Assembly (NCBI GenBank): GCA_027600665.1
Contig: JADGJL010000724.1
Location: forward strand, 1 to 14,967
Length of the DNA stretch: 14,967 bases
Source: Irineochytrium annulatum
Taxonomy: Eukaryota; Chytridiomycota; Chytridiomycetes; Chytridiales; Chytridiaceae
Direction of reading: 5' to 3'
Translations under genes and position numbers: made by a program
Shown: positions 1 through 8,392 of the stretch, piece by piece
Position numbering within the stretch: the first letter of the stretch is position 1
How the letters are laid out: every line of letters starts with the position of its first letter
The notes under the pieces: model-generated
Told to the model about the DNA's origin: nothing
Database searches by the model: none
What the model saw: the letters and a program-made list of their open reading frames with translations, nothing else

Positions 1-476
1 CCCCAACCCCATCCACCGCCGCGCCCCTCGCCATCGCCCCCGCCACAACCCCGTCGGCCACCCTCCTTGCGACTGAGAAGCCGACCCGCATCAAGGTCTG
101 GACGAAAGAAGAAGACTCGGCGCTTCTTCGCGCAGTCCGAATGTTCGGCAACCGCTGGGAGAAGGTGGAAGCTCAGGTGCCCGGTCGGAACCGTCGCCAG
201 TGTAAAGATCACTGGAACCGCGTGCTTAGCAAGAAGGAGGTCGCGAGGCACGTAAGCGCGCAAAATATCGCAGTCAAGAACGCCGCGAGTGTTATTGGTG
301 GGGGCAGAGATTTTCAGCTGTTGAGCGATGAGGAGGATGGCGGGTTGGCGGTTATGGAGGCGCAGAGGGCTGCGGGTTTGGGGGTTGGGAGTGATCGGGA
401 GAGTGAGATGGATGGGGTGATGGAGAGTGAGGACGAGGACGATGAAGAGGAGGATGAGGATGAGGGCGGGGCGTAG
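1..476 (+). CDS. Myb/SANT-domain DNA-binding protein, C-terminal part (5' partial)
   Basis: The reading frame is open from base 3 to a TAG at 474-476 (157 residues seen); the start lies beyond the left edge. After an Ala/Pro/Thr-rich stretch comes one Myb/SANT repeat at about residues 32-78. Its three tryptophans are spaced exactly 19 residues apart, as in Myb R2/R3 repeats: VWTKEED at W33, GNRWEKV at W52 and CKDHWNRVL at W71. The segment VPGRNRRQCKDHW resembles the DNA-recognition helix, so the protein probably binds DNA in the nucleus. The tail ends in a strongly acidic run (about residues 137-154, mostly Asp and Glu) that could be an activation or histone-contacting region; that role is inferred. 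Only one repeat is visible, so I cannot say whether it is a multi-repeat factor (Bas1- or SNAPc4-like) or a single-repeat protein. No intron is needed in this part. It converges on RGS copy A. Confidence 0.85.
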   Translation, partial: PTPSTAAPLAIAPATTPSATLLATEKPTRIKVWTKEEDSALLRAVRMFGNRWEKVEAQVPGRNRRQCKDHWNRVLSKKEVARHVSAQNIAVKNAASVIGGGRDFQLLSDEEDGGLAVMEAQRAAGLGVGSDRESEMDGVMESEDEDDEEEDEDEGGA

Positions 477-982
477 AATCGGTCCGTCGTTGCTGCTGCA
501 TTATTGTTTCTTCAAAGGCTTGTGTTGGCAGTTCGTTCTACATATATCTTTGTTACACAAGAGATTTAGCTTCAGGATCGTTAAGAACGTCCTTGTCTTA
601 TTTTTATGCAGTCTACTTTTGTTCTTAGTTCTCCTTGTTCCCAATCTGCTACGAAATTAAACGGCCTTGAATATATTTAAGTGCTTGCTTGTTGAAGTTT
701 AATGTGAAAGGTTGTGGTGAGACAAGGGTCAAACGCGTAGGCTCTTGTTGGCATGATATTGTGCAGGAATGTTGTCTTACATTAAATAATTCTTTCTGCG
801 CTTAGTGCAGGCAAATAGATGTAAACATGTTGGGCTATATTTACGTTTCTGCACCTTCCTTCCAGCACATACAATATGATACATAAATGTCAAGCTGCGG
901 ATATACACTTCATCCCCATTGGAAACATCGCCCCAATTAAACTACTCTAGAAAAAAAAAAAAAAACCACGATTGTGCTAAAG
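477..982. other. Convergent intergenic region with 3' ends of two genes
   Basis: This AT-rich stretch lies between the stop codons of the Myb-type gene (+) and RGS copy A (-) and should hold both 3' UTRs. A run of 15 A at 951-965 lies just beyond the copy A stop; it is a T run in the sense of that gene. Short open frames here show no protein-like composition. I see no RNA gene or mobile element. Confidence 0.6.
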
Positions 983-3558
983 CTACGCCGGGGTTGCATT
1001 TTCGACGTGGTTTCTCGACCTAAACTTGCGCATCAGCCGCGCCATCCAGCCCGCGCGGGCCTTTATCTCCTCCTGTTCCCGCCTATGCGCCAGCCACCGT
1101 GGATACACGTTCCAGAACTGATATGTTACAAATTAGTAAGATACGACACGGACGGGAACAAGACGTTAGCGCGTCGACCTTACCATGTTAATAACCACAT
1201 ACTCCTTGGCCTGATCAAAGTCCGATATCATCCAGTCTGCCTGCATGGCCCTCCCCTTCAGCTGGTCCCTCATATCAAACGGCAAGTTAACCTCATGTAT
1301 GGCCCCCTCGCACACGTAGTGATTATAGAAGCTCGTGAACCGCCTTCGCATGTCCGGCGGGACACGACCAGGGTTGTCGTCCACCCACGCGCTAGACACC
1401 GAAAGTGCTTGGGACGCCATCACGGTTGAGCCGCGGCCACCAGAGTTGGAGGCGCCGAGGCGGTGCAGGAGGGTAACGCTACGGCGTATTGATGTCGGGG
1501 CCGCCGAAGCGGCTTGCGCGGACGGGAAGAAGGCTTGTCGCAGGCTGTGACGGGCGGAGGTTGGGCCCGAGGGTGTGAAGCGGAGCTCGGAACCTGTCAG
1601 AGACGGGCTCTTCGTTGCGGTCGCGCATGGTCCCGGTGCTGTGGCGTTGTCCCCTTCCGCCGATGACATGGATGCGGCGTTGTTATCGCCGGACTCCGGT
1701 GCTGTAAGCTCCTTCGTAGGACAATTCTCGTCCGACGCGTCCGCAACGCTCGCGATAGATTTAATGTCGATCTCTTGCGACGAGCGGCCCTCGGGGACGG
1801 TGGACATAAGGCCGGCGGATAGTCCGACGCCGCCAGCGTTCCGCGCGTCTTGAGAGCGGGAGGAGGACAGCGGGACGGGGATGGGAATTGTAGTGACGCG
1901 AGAGGATGCGATTGGATGAGAGATGGGTAGCGTGGCGGTGCGGTTGGCGTTCGGGGAGGCAATGTCGCCGACAATGGATTCGAGGCTGCCCCCGGTGGAA
2001 TCGAGGATAGCACCGACACGGCGCATACGCTGTATACGTCTGACGGACCGGTCCGTTTGGTGCATGAGCTCCTGTAAGACAGCATGGTCAGTTCAGGAAA
2101 AAAGAGTGGAAAATGTTTTACTTTGTGTGCTTCCCAGAATAGCACATTCTCAACGCTCAACTCTAAAGGAATTCACGCGTCAGTCCATGTACCAGAACCT
2201 TGCAAAATTGCTTACCAGCGGCATTGAATTTTTTAAAAGAACTGAGTAGCGTATCGCTCTCAATAACTTTCTTAAAAGAATCCAAGTTGAGCATTAAAGT
2301 CTCCCGCTTCAGCTTTGCCTCGTCGCTATAACTTTTGACTAATGGAAGGATAATGGACGTCCCGTGCGATAGTAGATACAAGGTGATCGGCCTGGATACG
2401 AGGTTATCAGTCGGGCTTTGGAACGCAAACCAAGTTGACTCACACAGCTTCTTGCAAGGAGCTTGGTACAAACTTGAACATGATTAACATGTAAAGGGAA
2501 GCTGTGCAGACAAGAACATATTAGTGCGGCCATAACGGCAGATACGTCCGCTTTACTCACTTAAAATAATCCCGCATCCGATGTTAATAGAAAGCTCTAA
2601 CGAGATCTTATGCGAGTCCTTGACGCCATAGAGCCCCCACAAGAAGAACGGCGCCAACACGTAAAAATCCTTGATAAATTGTCAGTCGTTCGCAACCCAA
2701 ACAGGATGAGACTTACAACGAAAATAAGTGCGTAAACCAGCCCGTAGATCTGCAACTCAAACGTGCACCACCCAACATCCATGTATGGATAAATCCTGTA
2801 CGACCTTGTAATGCATTGCGCGACGATGACCCATGTAACGAACACGGCCATGGCTGGTACAAGCCCTAAAATCATAGTCCGCTCCGTAAATGCCTTCTTC
2901 CTCCTGCACAGCCACGCGTCCGTGCGCCTGTCGAGCGCGCCCACGCATCCGTTACTGAGGGATTCGACCTCGTCGGGTAGGGGCGCGAGCTCCCGTGACG
3001 AGGAGGTTGACGAGGACGCGCCCCCCGCCGTCAGTTCCTTCGCTAGCTCGTCGGCCAGCTGACTCGAAGCGTCGAGTTCCGGATCGTTTGCTTTGCGGCG
3101 AGACTGGGTGGCCGCGCAGTCGGGCTCCACCGTAAAGACGCCGAGGAGCTTGGCCTGCTGGAAGCGGTAGTTGACGTAAAGGAAGATGGCGCGCATAAGC
3201 ACGCAGGTAAGCCAGGTGCACATGCAGATGTTTAGAAGCCATACTTAATGGACATTTAGTTCAGTTATTTCCGAAGCAAAATGCAAACGAAAATGAGTTT
3301 CTCACGATTCACAAAGCATGGGAGGTTGCGAATGAGGCGGTAGTCTATCAACGCGAAGGTTGCGAGGACGCCTGAGGCTGCTTGGATGACCGTTAAGGTC
3401 GGCCCCCGTGCAGCGATGCACTGGTGGGCTCTGCGCCGCCAATACATCGCCACCGTGACAGCCGATCCAATGAGGAGCAGGCCAAAGCCAATAGCGAAGC
3501 CCTTCTGGGCCGCGTTCGACCACGGCACGGAACGGACGTCGTGGTAAACGATGGACAT
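983..3558 (-). CDS. Seven-transmembrane RGS-domain protein, copy A
   Basis: Spliced model of 728 residues. Exons in transcript order: 3558-3306, 3243-2717, 2669-2561, 2501-2444, 2391-2216, 2162-2122, 2071-1184, 1117-983; introns of 47-66 nt with GT-AG ends. The start at 3558 is preferred over the in-frame ATG at 3567 because copy B shares the AACGATGTC context. About seven hydrophobic segments lie in residues 20-335, with a Ser/Glu-rich cytosolic loop between segments 3 and 4. A split RGS box follows: FNAAELSVENVLFWEAHK early, then a long low-complexity insert, then EGAIHEVNLPFDMRD and FDQAKEYVVINMFWNVYPRWL. RGS domains accelerate GTP hydrolysis on G-alpha. A 7TM-RGS order is known from plant AtRGS1 and fungal GprK-type proteins, so a membrane-bound, ligand-responsive G-protein regulator is the likely role; the ligand is unknown. 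Intron 2 (47 nt) would shift the frame if retained, and intron 7 contains a TAA, so splicing is required. Confidence 0.86.
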
Positions 3559-4360
3559 CGTTGCCACTTCGCTGCTGGCTGCTCTAATAAATTTCGTTTA
3601 GATATCAGTGCAAATGAAGCTAATTATCAAGTGGCAACGTTAAAATGTTGCGCATATGGACGAAAGAACGAAGAAAGCAACAACGAAGGAATCAAAGCTG
3701 AAAGAAGCAGATGAGACATTGACGTGAAGGGCCTAAACAGACTCGGACCGCGTCCGCAACGAGCTGTGTCGGGCGCTCGGCGGCAACGAGGAAACGGGCT
3801 GGAAACCGGCGGGTAGCTAACCTCTTTGTAATGCCCTCTCTCCACAAGCGGGTTCCAGAGCTTTAGGGGGAGTGATATCGTGCAGGCCGTCGTTCGCGAG
3901 CCTCCGGGCTGCGTGCTGGCAGGTGGGACGAATTCCGGTGCTTTCGCGACCTAGCTATCGTGGTTCTACGCGAGCAAGCGCCGTTCGACGTGAAGCTGGA
4001 TTGCCGGGACTCGTCGCAGTGATGATTGCCCTCGCGATTTACAATGTAGCTTCCTGCCTCGGCCGCGGTCATCCTTTTTACCGTCCGGCGCCAACTCAAA
4101 TTGGTTAACGATTTGGAGGGAAGGCCCGGGTACGATCCTTTGACGGTGTAAAAACATTAAACGAGACAAAGTTCAGGAAAAGTAGTATTAACATAGCAAC
4201 CCGGCATATGCAAAATATAAAAGTAGCGCGCGGTATATATCAGGTAAAGATGTATAGAGCAATCACGGAGCAGGACGTATCAATCAAAAGTACATAGCTA
4301 CAGGAGGAAACGAAAGAGTTATGAGCATACACCACCTAAATTGGTTCCCACCGGAACTTC
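3559..4360. promoter_or_regulatory. Upstream region of RGS copy A
   Basis: About 800 nt without a supportable gene lie upstream of copy A (minus-strand sense). The region aligns in patches with 7392-8195 upstream of copy B: a shared gcgtccgca near 3750 and 7650, a shared tttgtaatg/ttcgtaatg near 3825 and 7720, and gcttcctgcctcgg near 4050 and 7890. It should hold the promoter and 5' leader. I cannot identify a TATA box or a named factor site with confidence. Confidence 0.5.
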
Positions 4361-4770
4361 TCATCGTCATAAAAAAAAAGCACGGCCGTTTCACACAATA
4401 TAATAACACAACTTTGAAATAAAATATATACGCTGAAGTGCACGGTTGTTCCAAACTGGAGTACAACTCCTCATTCTACATTTCTGTTCCCAGCCGCCAC
4501 AAATCGGCATCGGTTGCGGCTCAGCTACAAAGGGCACGTCGTTATCATGATTGCTACTCGAAATGGCCTCTGCACGAATCCAGCAACAGCAGTTGTCTGT
4601 TTTAGCGAATGCAGCCTTCGATGTCAACATACATGGTTGGGGCAACGAAAAATAGAGACGGTCAAAAGACAAGGGAAGAGGGTGGCATGAGCCAGAATTA
4701 GGCGAGTGCTTCCCATTAAAATGTGTAGAAAATTTACCTTCGCAGCAACATCACCCCATATCTACTTGTG
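4360..4770 (-). pseudogene. Decayed 3' end of a CCC1-type gene, duplicated with unit A
   Basis: This stretch aligns with the 3' end of the CCC1 gene at 8195-8600. Shared marks, in transcript order, are a GCGAAG/GTAAAT exon-intron boundary near 4735 (TTTGTTGCAAAG/GTAAAT at 8590 in the intact gene), a GACATCGAAGG coding stretch near 4615-4625 (8472-8482), a GCAGAGGCC region near 4570, and a 3' UTR-like block at 4366-4400 (8200-8235). In the reading frame that encodes DIEG in the intact gene, two bases are missing relative to unit B and a TAA follows within a few codons. The upstream exons are absent because the unit ends at about 4770. It therefore cannot encode a transporter. It now lies in the upstream region of RGS copy A. 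Confidence 0.75.
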
Positions 4771-4793
4771 TTGGAACAGAAAATTGCTCTCAG

Positions 4794-7391
4794 TTAAGGC
4801 GGGGTTCCGTTCTCAACGTGATTCCTCGACCGAAACTTGTGCATCAGCCGCGCCATCCAGCCCACGCGAGTCTTGCTCTCCTCCTGATCCCGCCGATACG
4901 CCAGCCATCGTGGGTATACGTTCCAAAACTGAAGGAGAACGAGGTCGCTAAGTACACCGACACGAGCTATGTTCAAAGCAAGTCCACCACCACCTACCAT
5001 ATTAATCACCACGTGCTCCTTGGCCGGATCAAAATCTGCAATCATCCAATCCCCCTGCATGGCCCTCCCCTTCAGGAGGTCCCTCATGTCGAATGGAACA
5101 TTAACCTCGTATATCGCGCCCTCGCACACGTAGAGATTGTAGAAACTCGTGAATCGCCTCCTCATGTCAGGCGGGACGCGACCGGGGTTGTCGTCCACCC
5201 AAGCGCTAGAGACCGTGAGGGCTTGGGACGCCATTACCGTCGAGCCGCGGCCACCAAAGTTCGAGGCGCCAAGTTGGTGCATGAGCGTCACGCTGCGGCG
5301 GGTTATTGTGGGTGCGGGGTTGAGCGGTTGAAGGGGCGAGGAACAGTTATGGCGAAAACTGTGGCGGGCGGATGTGGGGGCGGATGGGGAGAAGCGGAGC
5401 TCGGAGCCCGTCAGGGACGGGCTTTTGGTAGTGGTCGCGCACGGTGCTGGTGCTGTGGCGTTGATAAGTTCCGTCGACGCGTCAGGCACGGCGGGGTTGT
5501 TGGTGCACTCCATTGCCGTCAGCTCCCTCGCTGGGCAATTCTCGACCGATGCGTCCGCCCCCAAGCTTTCAATAAACTGCGTGTCAATCTCCTTCGACGA
5601 GCAGCCCTCGGGGACGGTCACCATAGGAGCGGTGACGGAGAGTCCGACCCCGCCGGCGTTGCGAGGGTCGTGTGACCGGGAGGCGGTAAGCTGCAGGGCT
5701 GGGAACGGACCGGCGACGCGGGAGGTAGCGATTGGATGAGGGGTAGGGAGGGTGGAGGAGCGCTTACACAACGGAGATGCGTTGTCGCCGACAATAGACT
5801 CGAGGCTGCCACCGGTAGAGTCGAGGACCGTGCCGACACGACGCTGACGCTGAATGCGTTTAATAGAGCGTTCGGTTTGGCACATGAGCTCCTGTGAGAC
5901 CGTGTGATCGGTTTAAAGGTAGTTAGTTCTCTTTGAAATAAAAGCAGTCTTACCTTGTGAGCCTCCCAGAATAGTACATTCTCGACGCTCAGCTCTAGAG
6001 GAGTGTGAGTACAAATACGGCAGTCTTTGTATTCTCAAACCGGCGGCATTAAACTTCTTGAAGGAGTCGAGAAGCGTTTCGCTCTCAACAACTTTTTTGA
6101 AGGAATCCATATTGAGCATTAAGGTCTCCCTTTTCAGTGTCGCTTCGTCGCGGTAACTCTGGACCAACGGAAAGACGATGGACGTCCCGTGCGAGAGGAG
6201 GTACAAGGTAATCGGTCTGACGGACGTTGAATTAGTTCGGCATTTGAAAACGCAACCAATGGGCAAACTACTCACACAGCCTCTTGCAAACTGTTCGGCA
6301 CGATCTCGAACATGATTAGCATGTATATGGAAGCTACAGACGATAACACGTTAATAAGGCGAGAGCCCTAAAGGCTTCTGTTTTGCTCACACAGAATTAT
6401 CCCGCATCCAATATTGATAGAAAGCTCCAGCGAGATTTTATGCGCATCCTTGACGCCGTAGAGCCCCCAGAGGAAAAATGGCGCCAAGACGTAGAAGTCC
6501 TTGATAAAAGTTAGTCCCCAAAAGGGAAACCTCACAGAAGAAACACTCACAATGAAGATGAGCGCGTAAACCAGCCCATATGCTCGCAGCTCGAACAAGC
6601 ACCACCCAACATCCATGTCAGGATAAATCCTGTAACACTCTGTCATGGATTGCGCGACGATGACCCATATCACAAATACTGCCATAGCCGGGGCAAGACC
6701 CAATATCATGGTTCGCTCCGTAAAGGCCTTCTTCCGGCGACACAGCCACGCATCCGTGCACCTGTCGAGCGCGCCAACGCATCCGTAATTCAAAGATTCG
6801 TCCTCGTCGGGTAGGGGCGCGAGCTCCCGCGACGAGGATGTTAACGAAGACAGGCCTCCCGCCGTCAGTTCCTTCGCGAGCTCCTCGGCCAGTTGACTGG
6901 AGGTGTCGACTTCCGGATCGTTTTGTTTTCGGCGGGAGGGGGTCGGTGCCGACTCGGGCTCGGGGGTGAAGACGCCGAGGAGCTTGGCCTGCTGGAAGCG
7001 GTAGTTGACGTAGAGAAAGATGGCGCGCATGAGGATGGAGGTGAGCCACGTGCACATGCAAATGTTTGTGAGCCACACTTTGTGGGCAATAGGTATGTTA
7101 GGTATTTCCAAAGCGAACAAGGACAAATTGCTCACGATTCACAAAGCAAGGGAGGTTGCTAATTATGCGATTGTCTATCAGTGAAAAGGTTGCAAGAACG
7201 CCCGAGACCGCTTGGATAACCGTCAAGGTCGGCCCCCGGGCAGCGATGCAATGATGAGCCTTACGCCGCCAAAACATCGCCACCGTCACAATCCACCCGA
7301 TGAGGAGCAGGCCGAAGCCAACGGAGAATCCGATCTGCGCCGTGTCCGACCACGGCACGTACCGGACCTCGTGGTAGACGATGGTAGACAT
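4794..7391 (-). CDS. Seven-transmembrane RGS-domain protein, copy B
   Basis: Spliced model of 731 residues. Exons: 7391-7136, 7077-6551, 6499-6391, 6333-6276, 6216-6041, 5994-5954, 5891-4998, 4928-4794. All seven introns match copy A in position and phase. Six exons have equal length; exon 1 differs by one codon and exon 7 by two. Hydrophobic segments: about 22-42, 57-77, 87-110, 209-228, 248-275, 286-307 and 318-336. The Arg/Lys-rich first loop (WRRKAHHC) suggests an outside N terminus and a cytosolic RGS box. RGS half 1 is at about 345-395, a variable linker at about 415-600, and RGS half 2 at about 605-700 (YEVNVPFDMRD, FDPAKEHVVINM, then FWNVYPRWL). Asn and Glu of the SVEN motif and the Asn of EVN match known G-alpha contact positions. 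The basic C terminus (KFRSRNHVEN) is shared with copy A. Oddities: intron 5 needs a weak GTTTGA donor, and introns 2 and 7 are stop-free multiples of three. Exon 1 is about four-fifths identical in protein to copy A; the linker is much less conserved. Confidence 0.85.
4929..4997 (-). other. Intron 7 of RGS copy B, stop-free and 69 nt
   Basis: It runs from a GTAGGT donor to a CTTCAG acceptor. Its 69 nt are 23 sense codons in frame with both exons. If retained, it inserts a Gly-rich hydrophobic segment (starting VGGGGLALN) between NM and FWNVYPRWL of the RGS box. The matching intron in copy A (1118-1183, 66 nt) contains an in-frame TAA. Confidence 0.7.
5995..6040 (-). other. Intron 5 of RGS copy B with weak donor GTTTGA
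   Basis: This 46-nt intron is placed by comparison with copy A, where the donor is GTAAGC and the flanking exons have the same lengths (176 and 41 nt). The copy B donor is GTTTGA; the acceptor is CCTCTAG and a TACTCAC branch-like string is present. Retention would shift the frame and end the protein inside the first half of the RGS box (stop at about 5913). Confidence 0.7.
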
Positions 7392-8195
7392 CGTTTCGCT
7401 TTAAAATGGCCTATAAGTGTCGACTTCAGTCAGGCGTCAGTTCGATGAAGCTGTTCAGCTGGTAGCGAAACCACGGTCCGCTAGCAAAAGAGCTATCTCC
7501 GTTTGACACTGGCAATATAAGAGTAGGCATAAGTGGAGAGCCAAGAAATGGACACAAAGGAAGCAAATAAAAGAAATACGAAGCTTAAACGAACCAGAAG
7601 AAATGCTCGCGCGTAACGCCTAACGCAGTTATCCTCGTCAAACGACGGCGACGCGTCCGCAGTGCTTGTGCCAGTTCGCCGGTCGCGTTCTGGGACCGAC
7701 AACGAAACCGCCCCAACTTCCTTCGTAATGTTCTTACGGAAGCTTACAGAGCCGAGCAACGTGTTATCTTGCCAGGGCGTCGTGTGCGAGCCCCCTGCGC
7801 TGCGTCCCTCCTGCGCTGCGTCCTTCTTCCCAGCGGGGACGATTTTCCGTGCTGGCTGGCCTGTGATGATTTCCGAGAGATTTACTCTATTGCTTCCTGC
7901 CTCGGTCGTTGTCCGTCGCCCGCTTGCACGCAGCAAGGCTATTTGATATTACTGAACAAAGCACTACGAAGAAAATGGGGAAGAGAAATTCAGAATATGA
8001 AAATACCAACAGTTTAAATAATCTCACAAATGTAACGCGCAGAAAATTAAAAGGTGAGGAAGTGATACGAGCCATCACAGGGCATGCAATCATCAATTAA
8101 AAATTACATACCAACACGAAAGAAGGCGAGAGGGAAATAAGAGCGTGAAAATACCCACACTTGCCGATGGGGAGCGGTCTCACCAGCCCTTCTCA
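7392..8195. promoter_or_regulatory. Upstream region of RGS copy B
   Basis: About 800 nt lie between the copy B start and the 3' flank of the CCC1 gene. It is patchily similar to the region upstream of copy A and should hold the promoter. It contains a 16-bp perfect-to-near-perfect tandem duplication at 7794-7825 (core cctgcgctgcgtcc) that is not repeated in copy A. Open frames on both strands here lack protein-like conservation against unit A and are not called. Confidence 0.5.
7794..7825. repeat. 16-bp tandem duplication upstream of RGS copy B
   Basis: Two adjacent units, 7794-7809 and 7810-7825, share the core cctgcgctgcgtcc. The matching place in unit A (near 3900-3925) has only one diverged version. 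It is a local expansion after the segmental duplication; no function can be read from it. Confidence 0.8.
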
Positions 8196-8392
8196 TAAGC
8201 CTTAAAAAAACGGCACAGCCGTCCCACACAGTAGAAGAAAGGAAACCCCGAAACCCGAAAAAAGTATTCACTGAAAGGCCTCCGATGTCCCAAATGAAAG
8301 AACAGCGGGCCATTCCTACGTTTCTATATCCAGCCGTCATCACTCGGCGTCGCGTGCGGCCCAGTCACAAACACCACACGGTTTTAATACCG

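Larger units (their letters stand above)
975..4770. repeat. Tandem segmental duplication, unit A
   Basis: This is the first of two head-to-tail units of about 3.8 kb. It holds RGS copy A, its upstream region and a decayed 3' end of the CCC1-type gene. It aligns collinearly with unit B: exon against exon, then upstream blocks (for example the shared string gcttcctgcctcgg at about 4050 and 7890), then the CCC1 3' end (about 4360-4770 against 8195-8600). Similarity stops just after the RGS stop codon on the left and inside the penultimate CCC1 exon on the right. The edges are approximate because the ends have diverged. Confidence 0.85.

Noticed and set aside
951..965. A15 tract as a retrotransposed poly(A) tail
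   Set aside because: There is no intronless gene copy or target-site duplication beside it. Both RGS copies keep their introns, so duplication was at DNA level.
1597..2160. Minus-strand frame of 187 codons overlapping RGS copy A exon 7
   Set aside because: It begins in the real exon 6 (SVENVLFWEAHK) but runs through intron 6 and reads exon 7 in a wrong frame. Splicing restores the conserved frame.
983..3558. RGS copy A as a pseudogene because its frame seems broken into many short ORFs
   Set aside because: Every break coincides with GT-AG introns shared with copy B, and the spliced length is an exact multiple of three.
4818..5675. Long plus-strand open frame (285 codons)
   Set aside because: It lies antisense to exons 7 and 8 of RGS copy B and has no family features. 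The minus-strand exon is conserved in copy A with in-frame indels, while this frame is not.
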